Origin: Actinoallomurus sp.
GTDB taxonomy: Bacteria > Actinomycetota > Actinomycetes > Streptosporangiales > Streptosporangiaceae
Length of the DNA stretch: 34,663 nt
Assembly (NCBI GenBank): GCA_025964685.1
Contig: JAOPYG010000197.1
Span: 1-34,663 of the forward strand
Direction of reading: 5' to 3'
Shown here: positions 16,274 to 23,784 of the stretch, piece by piece
How positions within the stretch are numbered: the stretch's first letter is position 1
Layout: the number at the start of each line of letters is the position of its first letter
Notes under the pieces: generated by a model
Seen by the model: the letters and a program-made list of their open reading frames with translations, nothing else
Databases searched by the model: none
What the model was told of the DNA's origin: nothing
Program-made: the position numbers and the translations under genes

Positions 16274-17343
16274 GGCGACCTCACCAGTGCCTGGATCAGC
16301 GGAGCGGTAACGGCCTGGGCGAGAGGCACCCGGCGGGCCGGAGGGCGGCAGTCCGCCGCCGTCGCCGCCATCCACGCAGCGTACGGGAGCCAGCTCCGCC
16401 TCACCTCGCCGCGGGTGATGCCCGAGAGGTCGAGGGCCCGGACACCGGCGAAGGCGGTCGCCACCGTGCGGGTGTGGGCGGAGAACGCGTCGCGCACACG
16501 CCGGCCGGTGTCGGCGCCCCCGTGGGGAGTGGGCCGGACGTCGCGGGAAAATCGGGCGGTGACGACGCAGCGCCCACCGTACGGGGCGAGCCCGACATCG
16601 CCGGGCGGCGCGTGCTTCCGCGGAGGAGTTATCCACAGCCTGTGGAACCTCTTGCCGCCCCTGTCCCCAGGCCGCGAGGATTGAAGTGGGATGGTCCCCC
16701 AGGGCGGGTGGGGACCCGCCCCCCGCCCGCGGGTCGTCGCTTGGGCGGTGAGTGCCACGCCCCAGGCCACTGCTCCGAGGAAAAGGGCGTCCATGCTGGT
16801 AGTGACCCATATCGCGGTCGATGCGAGGATCAGGAACGGCACTGCACGGCGGGCCAGGTTCTCGTCGGCGATGGTCCGGATCGTCACGGCGATCGCGGCA
16901 CTCGCCGAGGCGCTCCCGGCGATCACGAGGGCCACGACCCAGGTTGCTCCTCCACGGTCTGTCCACCGCACTGTCCACAGGCTCAGCATCGGCGGACGCC
17001 CCTTGACGTGGGTCGGGTGCGCCTGGAGATGCCGGGTGACGCCGCGCAGCCGGCCCAGCGGGTCATCGCCCATCGCGGGCAGGCCCGCCAGGTGTCGCCT
17101 CGGCGCGGTCAGGGGCCGTCCGATGCCGTCCGGTAGCTGGAACATCAGGGCCCAGACCGCCGACGCGAGCCAGGCGATGCCGAGCAGCGGCGGCCAGGGC
17201 AGTCGCCGCGCCGCGACGACACCCGCCGGCCACCGGCGTTCCGGCCCGGGGCGACAGAACGGGCGCGGGGTGAGGCGGCTCTCCGGAAGCTGAACACCCC
17301 CCGAACCTAACGTTGACCAGCACGGATCCCCCGGCTTCGTCAT
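16267..17343 (-). CDS. Membrane protein with replaced or degraded centre (possible pseudogene)
   Basis: 358 aa as an open frame. The N-terminal half (to about residue 195) resembles a family of large actinobacterial GT-C-like membrane proteins that I recall next to GT2/DUF2064 genes: LLGIAWLASAVWALMF, GDDPLGRL, HPTHVKGRPPMLSLWTV, then three hydrophobic segments including FLILASTAIWVTTSMDALFLG. The C-terminus also fits that family (VRALDLSGITRGEVRRSWLPYAAW). Between them, where several membrane helices are expected, bases about 16560-16720 encode a Pro/Arg/Gly-rich stretch with codons such as CTT, ATA, CCT and AGG that looks non-coding. No frameshift or stop breaks the frame, and coupling to the response regulator is retained. 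ATG 17343 lies inside a direct repeat; the start is uncertain. Confidence 0.55.
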   Translation of the reverse strand: MTKPGDPCWSTLGSGGVQLPESRLTPRPFCRPGPERRWPAGVVAARRLPWPPLLGIAWLASAVWALMFQLPDGIGRPLTAPRRHLAGLPAMGDDPLGRLRGVTRHLQAHPTHVKGRPPMLSLWTVRWTDRGGATWVVALVIAGSASASAAIAVTIRTIADENLARRAVPFLILASTAIWVTTSMDALFLGAVAWGVALTAQATTRGRGAGPHPPWGTIPLQSSRPGDRGGKRFHRLWITPPRKHAPPGDVGLAPYGGRCVVTARFSRDVRPTPHGGADTGRRVRDAFSAHTRTVATAFAGVRALDLSGITRGEVRRSWLPYAAWMAATAADCRPPARRVPLAQAVTAPLIQALVRSPW

Positions 17344-17438
17344 CACTCCGTAAGGGTTCGAGTCACTCCCGCCGTCATCGCTTCGTAAGGGCCTGGGCCG
17401 CGACCAGGGCATCACGCAGCGTCATCATTACGTAAGGG
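17338..17438. repeat. Three 19-bp direct repeats, putative response-regulator operators
   Basis: CGTCATCRYTHCGTAAGGG occurs at 17338-17356, 17373-17391 and 17420-17438 (16 of 19 positions fixed; start-to-start 35 and 47 bp, differing by about one helical turn). The array lies between the divergent membrane protein/RR/HK operon and the GT2 operon. Copy 3 abuts the -35 position of the GT2 promoter and copy 1 covers the start of the membrane protein frame. Confidence 0.65.
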
Positions 17439-17459
17439 TCGGCGCTGGACCCGCGGGCT

Positions 17460-17465
17460 TAGCGT
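17460..17465 (+). promoter_or_regulatory. -10 element TAGCGT of the GT2 operon, leaderless geometry
   Basis: TAGCGT is 7 nt before ATG 17473, identical in hexamer and spacing to the SDR promoter at 13012. There is no ribosome site and no consensus -35; the third direct repeat ends 21 bp upstream, in the position of an activator site. Confidence 0.6.
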
Positions 17466-17472
17466 CCGTCGC

Positions 17473-18099
17473 ATGATTGACGTCGTACTGCCCTGCCTCG
17501 ACGAGGCCGCCGCCCTGCCGTGGGTCCTCGGCCGGATGCCGGACGGCTACCGCGCGATCGTGGTCGACAACGGCTCCACCGACGGGTCGGCGGACGTCGC
17601 CGCCGCGCACGGTGCTGAGGTCGTCCACGAGCCCCGGCGCGGGTTCGGGTCGGCCTGCCACTCCGGGCTGCTCGCCGCCACCGCGGACATCGTCTGCTTC
17701 ATGGACGCCGACGCCTCGCTCGATCCCGTCGAACTCCCCGAAGTCGTCGACCTCCTCGCCGGCGCCGACCTCGTGCTGGGCCGCCGGCGGCCCGTGACAC
17801 GGCGCGCCTGGCCTCCGCACGCGCGCATCGGCAACGCGCTCGTCGCTCGCCGGTTCGGGCTGCGTGACATCGGCCCGATGCGTGCCGTACGCCGTGAGCG
17901 GCTGCTCGAACTCGATCTCACCGACCGGCGTTCGGGCTACCCGCTGGAGATGGTGCTGCGTGCCGTACGGCGCGGCTGGCGGGTCGCCGAGACCGACGTG
18001 ACCTACCGCCCCCGCACCGGCCGGTCCAAGATCACCGGTACGGTCCGCGGCACCGTCCAGGCCGTACGTGACATGCGCCGGGTCCTGGAGATGCCATGA
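17473..18099 (+). CDS. Family 2 glycosyltransferase of the two-component-linked cluster
   Basis: 208 aa, GT-A fold. It starts with IDVVLPCLDEAAALPWVL (nucleotide-binding strand); VVDNGSTDGSADVAA (about residues 34-48) and MDADASLDP (about 77-85) are the GT2 motifs, the latter with the metal-binding DxD. RPRTGRSKITGTVRGT near the end resembles polyprenyl-phosphate glycosyltransferases. It is first gene of a tight operon: its last 4 bases (ATGA) overlap the DUF2064 gene, which in turn overlaps the methyltransferase. The acceptor is unknown; the pairing with a DUF2064 protein is recurrent in bacteria. Confidence 0.88.
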   Translation: MIDVVLPCLDEAAALPWVLGRMPDGYRAIVVDNGSTDGSADVAAAHGAEVVHEPRRGFGSACHSGLLAATADIVCFMDADASLDPVELPEVVDLLAGADLVLGRRRPVTRRAWPPHARIGNALVARRFGLRDIGPMRAVRRERLLELDLTDRRSGYPLEMVLRAVRRGWRVAETDVTYRPRTGRSKITGTVRGTVQAVRDMRRVLEMP

Positions 18100-18704
18100 C
18101 CACGTTCGTCGTGATCGCCAAAGAGCCGGTCCCCGGCCGGGTGAAGACCAGGCTCACCCCGCCGTACACCCCCGGGCAGGCAGCGCTCATCGCCGAGTCG
18201 GCGCTGGCCGACACGCTCGACGCCGTCGCCGCCGCGCCGGCCGCGCGCCGGGTCCTCGCCCTCGCCGGACGGCCCGGTCGCTGGCTGCCGCCCGGCTTCG
18301 AGGTGCTTCCGCAACGCGGAGACGGCCTCGACGAGAGGCTCGCGAACGCCTTCGCCGACGTCCATGGCCCCACCGTGCTCATCGGCATGGACACTCCTCA
18401 GGTCACCCCGGCCATGCTCGCCGACGCGGGCAGGCGGCTCGAGGACGGCGACGCGGTCTTCGGGCCGGCCGCCGACGGCGGGTTCTGGCTGCTCGGGCTG
18501 CGTGCGCCTGACCCACGCATGCTGCTGGGCGTACCGATGTCCCGTCCCGACACCGGCGCGCGTCAGCTCGCACGCCTGAACGGGCTCCGGGTCGCGACGC
18601 TCGAAACACTGACGGACGTGGACACCGCCGAAGACGCCGCATGCGTCGCGGCCCAGGCCCCCGGCACACGCTTCGCCGCCGCCATCGCACAGGCAGCGGC
18701 ATGA
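18096..18704 (+). CDS. DUF2064 / TIGR04282-type glycosyltransferase-like protein
   Basis: 202 aa with a nucleotidyl/glycosyltransferase GT-A-like fold. The diagnostic start VIAKEPVPGRVKTRLTPPYT (about residues 6-25) matches the KxPxPGxVKTRL signature, and VLIGMDTPQVTP and GPAADGGFWLLGL follow the family pattern. Some members act in arsenosugar or other unusual glycan pathways; the activity here is not deducible and no arsenic gene is nearby. It overlaps both neighbours by 4 bases, so it is co-translated with GT2 and the methyltransferase. Confidence 0.85.
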   Translation: MTTFVVIAKEPVPGRVKTRLTPPYTPGQAALIAESALADTLDAVAAAPAARRVLALAGRPGRWLPPGFEVLPQRGDGLDERLANAFADVHGPTVLIGMDTPQVTPAMLADAGRRLEDGDAVFGPAADGGFWLLGLRAPDPRMLLGVPMSRPDTGARQLARLNGLRVATLETLTDVDTAEDAACVAAQAPGTRFAAAIAQAAA

Positions 18705-19315
18705 TCGGCCGGCTGTACGAGGGGTCACTGAGAGGCTCCGGCGACGTGGAGATCGAGCACGAGGACGGACGCACGGAGCGGCTCCCGGTGGACCAGTGGC
18801 GGTACGGGCGACCGGGCGACGGCGCGCTGCTGAACCGGTGCGACGGCCCGACGCTGGACATCGGGTCAGGTCCCGGCCGCCTCACCGTGGCCCTCGCCGA
18901 ACGCGGGCTGCCCGCGCTGGGCATCGACGTCACGCCGTACGCCGTCGAGATGACCCGCGCCGCCGGCGGGCTGGCACTGCTCCGCGACGTCTTCGACCGG
19001 ATCCCCGGCGCCGGGCGCTGGGAGACCGTCCTGCTCGCGGACGGCAACATCGGCATCGGCGGCGACCCCGCCGTACTCCTGCGACGTGTCGCGACCCTGC
19101 TCGGCCGGCCGGGGCGCGCCATCGTCGAACTGGGCGAGGCGACCCACACCGAACGGATACGCCTGCGCGAGGGGCGCCAGGCGAGCGAATGGTTCCGCTG
19201 GTCGCACGTCGGCGCCGACACGATCGGGGAGTACGCCGGCGCGGCCGGGCTGGGCCTGACCGGCACCTGGACGGAGGCGTCGCGATGGTTCGCCGAGCTG
19301 ACCCTCGCCGCCTGA
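18701..19315 (+). CDS. SAM-dependent methyltransferase
   Basis: 204 aa, class I Rossmann methyltransferase. Motif I is TLDIGSGPGRLTVAL, with the acidic LGIDVTPYAVEM strand after it and a post-motif LLADGNIGIGGDPAVLLRRV. The N-terminus (LYEGSLRGSG, RLPVDQWRYGRPGDGALLNRC) is that of the small methyltransferases I recall beside DUF2064 and GT2 genes. It probably methylates the product of this pathway, sugar or lipid carrier (inference). Start ATG 18701 overlaps the DUF2064 stop (ATGA). Last gene of the operon; no clear terminator follows. Confidence 0.85.
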   Translation: MIGRLYEGSLRGSGDVEIEHEDGRTERLPVDQWRYGRPGDGALLNRCDGPTLDIGSGPGRLTVALAERGLPALGIDVTPYAVEMTRAAGGLALLRDVFDRIPGAGRWETVLLADGNIGIGGDPAVLLRRVATLLGRPGRAIVELGEATHTERIRLREGRQASEWFRWSHVGADTIGEYAGAAGLGLTGTWTEASRWFAELTLAA

Positions 19316-19393
19316 TCCGCACCAAAGCGGTCGCTTGCGACGATCACCGTTTTGATCGGACACGTAACCACTGCCATCGCCGCGCTGACCGCG

Positions 19394-19399
19394 TACGCT
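19394..19399 (+). promoter_or_regulatory. -10 element TACGCT of the small membrane protein
   Basis: TACGCT lies 6 nt before ATG 19406 with no ribosome site, so initiation is probably leaderless or nearly so. Confidence 0.4.
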
Positions 19400-19405
19400 C
19401 CCCTC

Positions 19406-19576
19406 ATGGGTAAGGCGATTCTCACCATTGTCGGCGTGCTGCTGTCGATCTGGCTGATCTTCATGGTGATCGGCATGATCATCTCTGCGTTGAAGTTCCT
19501 CATGTGGCTCGGCCTCCTGGCGATCATCGCCGCGGTGGTCGTGACCCTCGTCAGCAGGATGGCCAAGAGCGATTAG
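19406..19576 (+). CDS. Small hydrophobic membrane protein
   Basis: 56 aa, almost entirely hydrophobic. Two membrane segments are visible (about residues 4-26, ILTIVGVLLSIWLIFMVIG, and 31-50, LMWLGLLAIIAAVVVTLVS), with a short polar C-terminus. Similar short hydrophobic proteins are common in actinomycetes but I cannot name a function. ATG 19406 is supported by the TACGCT element. An earlier in-frame ATG at 19352 would lie upstream of the predicted transcript start. Confidence 0.65.
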   Translation: MGKAILTIVGVLLSIWLIFMVIGMIISALKFLMWLGLLAIIAAVVVTLVSRMAKSD

Positions 19577-19586
19577 CCGATAGTGC

Positions 19587-19616
19587 TTGTCGTGTGATGT
19601 CGGTCATATGCATGAT
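19587..19616 (+). promoter_or_regulatory. Promoter of the acyl-CoA synthetase gene
   Basis: TTGTCG (19587-19592), an 18-bp spacer and CATGAT (19611-19616) form a fair vegetative promoter; ATG 19623 lies 6 nt after the -10, with no ribosome site. Confidence 0.45.
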
Positions 19617-19622
19617 TCGCCC

Positions 19623-21152
19623 ATGAATCTCACCGGCATGCTTCGCGAGCGAGCGGCTGCGCACCCCGACCGGATCGCCTACATCTACGGCGACGAGCAG
19701 GTCACGTTCGCGGAGTTCGACCGCCGGGTGGACAGCGTCGCGGCCGCTCTGCGGGCGTCGGGGGTACGCCCCGGTGACCGCGTCGCGGTCCTCGACAAGA
19801 ACTCCCTGCCGTACGCCGAGCTGCTGTTCGGCGCCGCGCGCGTCGGTGCCGTGCAGGTCCCGGTCAACTACCGGCTCGCACCCGACGAGGTGGCCTACAT
19901 CGTCGGCAACGCCGAGGCGCGGGTTGTCGTCGCGGGCGCGGAGTTCGTCCCGGTGCTCGACGCCATCGCCGACCGGCTGGAGCACACCGAGCACGTGATC
20001 GTCATCGGGCCGACGGAGACGTACGAGGACTACGCCGCCTGGAGCGATCGAGTGCCCGAGGAGCTCGACGAGGCCGGGGAGGTGTTCGTCCAGCTCTACT
20101 CCTCCGGCACGACGGGCCTGCCCAAGGGCGTCATGCTGACGCACGACAACTTCACCGAGCTGCTGCCGCTGGTCGACACGCTCTGGGATCTCAAGCCCGA
20201 GAGCGTCGACATGGTCGCGATGCCGATGTATCACATCGCCGGCTGCACGCTCGCCGTCGCCGCGGTGTACGCCGGCATCCCCGGTGTGATCATGCGCGAG
20301 CCCGATCCGGTGGCGATCGCCAAGGCCATCGAGGCGCACCGGGTCACGCACGTATTCCTCGTGCCGGTGCTGCTGCTGTTCATGCAGCAGATCCCGCAGG
20401 TGGCCGAGGCGGACCTGTCCAGCCTGCGGCTGCTGCTGTACGGCGCCTCGCCGATCAGCGACGAGGTCCTCCGCGGCGCCATGCGGCTGCTGCCCGGCAC
20501 CGACTTCATGCAGGTGTACGGACTGACGGAGACGACGGGGGCGATCACCTACCTGCCCCCGGAGGACCACGTGCCGGACGGTGCGCGGCTCCGCAGCGCC
20601 GGTGTCCCCAACCCCTCCACCACGCTGAAGATCGCCGATCCGGCGACCGGTGAGGACCTGCCGCCGGGCCAGGTCGGTGAGATCCTCTGCCGCTCCCCGC
20701 AGAACATGCTCGGCTACTGGTCGCTGGAGCAGGCGACGCGCGACACGCTCCTGCCGGACGGCTGGCTGCGTACCGGCGACATCGGCTACCTGGACGAGGA
20801 CGGCTACCTCTTCATCCACGACCGCGTCAAGGACATGATCATTTCGGGCGGGGAGAACATTTATCCGGCCGAGGTGGAGAACGTCCTGATGGGCCATCCG
20901 GCCGTGGCCGACTGCGCGGTGATCGGTGTACCGGACGAGAAGTGGGGCGAGACCCCCAAGGCCATCGTCGTCCTCGACGGCGAGGTCACCGGGCGCGAGC
21001 TCATCGACTACTGCCGGAGCAGGCTGGCGCACTTCAAGTGCCCGACCTCGGTCGAGCCGACCGACGCCATCCCGCGCAACCCGACCGGCAAGGTCCTCAA
21101 GCGGCAACTCCGCGAGCCGTACTGGACGGGCGAGTCACGCGAGGTCCACTGA
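19623..21152 (+). CDS. AMP-forming acyl-CoA synthetase / ligase
   Basis: 509 aa, ANL superfamily. It activates a carboxylic acid with ATP to an acyl-adenylate and then forms the CoA thioester, in the cytoplasm. Seen: the P-loop-like YSSGTTGLPKGVMLTH (about residues 160-175), the YGLTETTGAI core motif, WLRTGDIGYLDEDGYLFIHDR hinge and ISGGENIYPAEVE, and the C-terminal catalytic lysine in PRNPTGKVLKR. The substrate (fatty, aromatic or other acid) is not readable. It is followed after 24 bp by the HhH protein gene, probably co-transcribed. Confidence 0.93.
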   Translation: MNLTGMLRERAAAHPDRIAYIYGDEQVTFAEFDRRVDSVAAALRASGVRPGDRVAVLDKNSLPYAELLFGAARVGAVQVPVNYRLAPDEVAYIVGNAEARVVVAGAEFVPVLDAIADRLEHTEHVIVIGPTETYEDYAAWSDRVPEELDEAGEVFVQLYSSGTTGLPKGVMLTHDNFTELLPLVDTLWDLKPESVDMVAMPMYHIAGCTLAVAAVYAGIPGVIMREPDPVAIAKAIEAHRVTHVFLVPVLLLFMQQIPQVAEADLSSLRLLLYGASPISDEVLRGAMRLLPGTDFMQVYGLTETTGAITYLPPEDHVPDGARLRSAGVPNPSTTLKIADPATGEDLPPGQVGEILCRSPQNMLGYWSLEQATRDTLLPDGWLRTGDIGYLDEDGYLFIHDRVKDMIISGGENIYPAEVENVLMGHPAVADCAVIGVPDEKWGETPKAIVVLDGEVTGRELIDYCRSRLAHFKCPTSVEPTDAIPRNPTGKVLKRQLREPYWTGESREVH

Positions 21153-21176
21153 GCACCGTCCGGCCATAGGGAGACC

Positions 21177-21872
21177 ATGACTCCGTTCCAGCCCGGACCG
21201 CCACTGCCGCCCGAGCGACTCCGCGCGATCCTCGGCAACGCGATCATGCGCCAGGTCTCTCTCGGCTGGCGGATCGAATCCCAGATCGACGACCAGGCCG
21301 TCATGGCCGCCGGCGGGGACGTCAACCACGCCGTTCACCTGCTTCTCAGCCTGGTGACCTGCGGCATATGGCTGCCGGTCTGGGTGATCATGGGGGTGAC
21401 CGGCGGCGAGAAACGCGTGGTCATCACCGTCGATCCGCGCGGTGTCGTCCTCTTCGGCGGGCGGCCCGCACCGATGATCCCCGGGCCGGCGGTCCAGCCA
21501 CGCCGCCGGCCGGTCATCGGGCCGCACGCGAACACCAACGCCCAGGCGGTCGCCGGCGCGACCATGCGACGCGAGCTGCGCCGCCGGGCGCGGGAGCTGG
21601 CCGCTGAGGACCCGGGCCTGGCGCGCGAGCTGCGCATCGGCCGGCTCGACCTGCCGCGGCAGTACGACGACGGAGGCCTCATCGACGTCAACCACGTCCC
21701 GCCGCCGTCACTGACCGCGTTGTCCGGAGTGACCCCGGAGATCGCCGAGCGCATCGTCTCGATCCGCGAGCGCGTCGGCCCGTTCTCCTCGGCGGAGGAG
21801 CTCGTGGTCACCGCCGACCTGCACCCGGACCTGACCGCGGAGATCAGGGAGTACGGCATCTTCCCGCCATGA
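21177..21872 (+). CDS. Helix-hairpin-helix domain membrane-associated protein
   Basis: 231 aa. The N-terminal third includes a hydrophobic segment (about residues 53-76, HLLLSLVTCGIWLPVWVIMG); the middle is Arg- and Ala-rich and helical. The C-terminus is a ComEA-like helix-hairpin-helix (LIDVNHVPPPSLTALSGVTPEIAERIVSIRERVGPFSSAEELV). That fold often binds DNA non-specifically, but in this protein type it may mediate protein contacts; the orientation and role are unknown. AGGGAG lies just upstream of ATG 21177. Likely second gene of the acyl-CoA synthetase transcript. Confidence 0.75.
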   Translation: MTPFQPGPPLPPERLRAILGNAIMRQVSLGWRIESQIDDQAVMAAGGDVNHAVHLLLSLVTCGIWLPVWVIMGVTGGEKRVVITVDPRGVVLFGGRPAPMIPGPAVQPRRRPVIGPHANTNAQAVAGATMRRELRRRARELAAEDPGLARELRIGRLDLPRQYDDGGLIDVNHVPPPSLTALSGVTPEIAERIVSIRERVGPFSSAEELVVTADLHPDLTAEIREYGIFPP

Positions 21873-21934
21873 CCCAGGAAAAAAGTCCGACAAAGATCCG
21901 ACTGGGGGGAAAGCACCTGTTCACTCTGGGCGAC

Positions 21935-21940
21935 TAAGCT
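21935..21940 (+). promoter_or_regulatory. -10 element TAAGCT of arcA, leaderless geometry
   Basis: TAAGCT lies 7 nt before GTG 21948; no ribosome site is present. Confidence 0.55.
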
Positions 21941-21947
21941 CACAAAT

Positions 21948-23141
21948 GTGACTCATGGCTACCGCGTCGACAGTGAGGTCGGACGCCTCAGGACTGTCCT
22001 CCTGCATCGTCCGGGCGCTGAGTTGAAGCGGCTCACCCCTCGTAACAACGACCAGCTTCTCTTCGACGGCATCCCCTGGGTCGGCCGGGCCCAGCAGGAA
22101 CACGACGCCTTCGCCCAGGCGCTGCGCGACCACGACGTCGAGGTGCTCTACCTCACTGAGCTGCTGCAGGACACGCTGGAGTACCAGCCGGCGCGGGACG
22201 AGGCCATCGCCGGAGTGCTGGAGGACTTCCGGCTCGGCGACCAGCTCCGCCGGATCGTGGAGAGCTTCCTCACGGACCTGACGCCGGAGACCCTGACCCA
22301 GGTGCTGGTGGCGGGACTCGCTCACGAGGAGCTGAAGACCGGCCGCGGCCTGGTCTACCAGCTGATGGACCGGCACGACTTCGTCATCGACCCCCTGCCG
22401 AACCTTCTCTTCACGCGCGACTCCAGCGTCTGGATCGGCGACCGGGTCGCGGTGACGAGCCTGGCGATGCCCGCGCGCCGGCGCGAGACCGCGCTGACCC
22501 GGCTGATCTACCGCCACCACCCGAGGTTCGACGATGTCGAGCCGGTGTACCAGCCCGCGCAGGAGCACGTCGAGGGCGGCGACGTGCTGCTGCTCGCCCC
22601 CGGTGTGCTGGCGATCGGCACCGGGGAGCGTACGACTCCGGCGGGCGTGGAGCGGCTGGCCCGTCAGGTGTTCCATACGGGCCTGATCCACACCGTGCTG
22701 GCGGTGCCCATCGCCCAGGAACGCGCCACGATGCACCTCGACACCATCTGCACCATGGTCGACGTCGACAAGATCGTCATGTACCCCGCCGTGGCGTACT
22801 CCCTGACCGCCTACACGGTGACCAGCGAGAACGGCGACCTTCGGGTCTCACGGGCGCGGCCGTTCCTGGAGGCCGCCGCGCAGGCGATGGGAATCGACCG
22901 GCTGAGCGTGATCGACACGGGCCTCGACCCGGTCACCGCCGAGCGCGAGCAGTGGGACGACGGCAACAACACACTCGCCGTCGGTCCCCGGCTGGCGGTC
23001 GCCTACGAGCGCAACGTCGAGACGAATGCCCGGCTCGAGGCGTCGGGCATTGAGGTCATCCGGATCCAGGGCAGCGAGCTGGGCAGCGGCCGTGGCGGAC
23101 CGCGATGCATGTCGTGCCCGGTGCTGCGGGATCCCGTCTGA
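21948..23141 (+). CDS. arcA: Arginine deiminase
   Basis: 397 aa, hydrolyses L-arginine to citrulline and ammonia. The guanidine-modifying fold shows [17 protein letters not shown] near the N-terminus, [16 protein letters not shown], the substrate carboxylate-binding EGGDVLLL, the catalytic His in [13 protein letters not shown] and the nucleophile Cys387 in [12 protein letters not shown] at the C-terminus. All catalytic residues are present. No ornithine carbamoyltransferase (arcB), carbamate kinase (arcC) or antiporter lies nearby, so it is not in a classical arginine-fermentation operon. GTG 21948 gives the expected [14 protein letters not shown] start and fits a leaderless transcript. It ends 3 bp from the convergent ATPase gene. 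Confidence 0.96.
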   Translation: MTHGYRVDSEVGRLRTVLLHRPGAELKRLTPRNNDQLLFDGIPWVGRAQQEHDAFAQALRDHDVEVLYLTELLQDTLEYQPARDEAIAGVLEDFRLGDQLRRIVESFLTDLTPETLTQVLVAGLAHEELKTGRGLVYQLMDRHDFVIDPLPNLLFTRDSSVWIGDRVAVTSLAMPARRRETALTRLIYRHHPRFDDVEPVYQPAQEHVEGGDVLLLAPGVLAIGTGERTTPAGVERLARQVFHTGLIHTVLAVPIAQERATMHLDTICTMVDVDKIVMYPAVAYSLTAYTVTSENGDLRVSRARPFLEAAAQAMGIDRLSVIDTGLDPVTAEREQWDDGNNTLAVGPRLAVAYERNVETNARLEASGIEVIRIQGSELGSGRGGPRCMSCPVLRDPV

Positions 23142-23144
23142 CGG

Positions 23145-23693
23145 TCAGTGGGCCTGGTTGAGCAGGCCCTGCGGCGCCTCCATCGGCGTCCGGCCGTTGG
23201 AGGTGTGCGGCGAGTGAAGCGTCGCCCAAACCGTGGTGCCGCCGTCTTCGTGGAGGACGCCCCAGCCGTCGGCGAGGGTCTCGACGATGCCGAGCCCCCG
23301 GCCACCGAGCGAGGAGAGCGTCGCACGTGCGCGACGCGGCTCGGTCATCGCGCCGCCGTCACTGACGGCGAGCTTGATGAGATCACCTTGTCGGCTCCAC
23401 GCGACTCTTATGTCACCGGAGGGCAGGGGGCGGGCGTGCCGCAGTGCATTGCTGATCAGCTCACTGACGATCACAGCCGCGTCGTCGGCGATGTCCTCGT
23501 ACACCCCCGACGACAGGAGCTCTGCCGCCAGGCGCCTGCGCACCTCCGAGACGCTCGATGGCGCATGCGGCAGGAATACGACGCTCGACGCCCTCACCTC
23601 CCCCGGGGGCGCGGAACTTCTCCCGGACACTCCCCGTAACCTCACTCCGGTACGACCGAAATGCCCAGTTAAAGCGGTCGGAAACCCTGCCAC
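23145..23693 (-). CDS. RsbW-like ATP-binding (HATPase_c_2) regulatory protein
   Basis: Up to 182 aa. A GHKL ATPase domain of anti-sigma/serine kinase type: LAAELLSSGVYEDIADDAAVIVSELISNALRHA contains the N box (ELISNALRHA), followed by LAVSDGGAMTEPRR and GGRGLGIVETLADGWGV. Such proteins phosphorylate STAS antagonists or sequester sigma factors, or act as unspecified regulators. The start is uncertain: GTG 23693 is the longest option, and in-frame GTGs near VRLRG and VSGRS or at VRASS (about 34 residues in) are possible. It lies 91 bp downstream of the PAS-GAF-PAS kinase on the same strand, possibly in one signalling unit. Confidence 0.85.
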   Translation of the reverse strand: MAGFPTALTGHFGRTGVRLRGVSGRSSAPPGEVRASSVVFLPHAPSSVSEVRRRLAAELLSSGVYEDIADDAAVIVSELISNALRHARPLPSGDIRVAWSRQGDLIKLAVSDGGAMTEPRRARATLSSLGGRGLGIVETLADGWGVLHEDGGTTVWATLHSPHTSNGRTPMEAPQGLLNQAH

Positions 23694-23784
23694 AGGAATC
23701 TATTGCCAACACAACGCGCAACGGTGACCTCTGTCGCGCACGAAATGATGGTGGGGATTCCGGTCGAACGCCCAGTATGACCGA

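Noticed and set aside
16620..16980. Replication origin suggested by DnaA-like boxes
   Set aside because: Only a few boxes, partly inside a coding frame, with no AT-rich region and no dnaA or dnaN nearby.
19551..21107. 518-codon minus-strand open frame
   Set aside because: It is complementary to the acyl-CoA synthetase, which has all ANL motifs.
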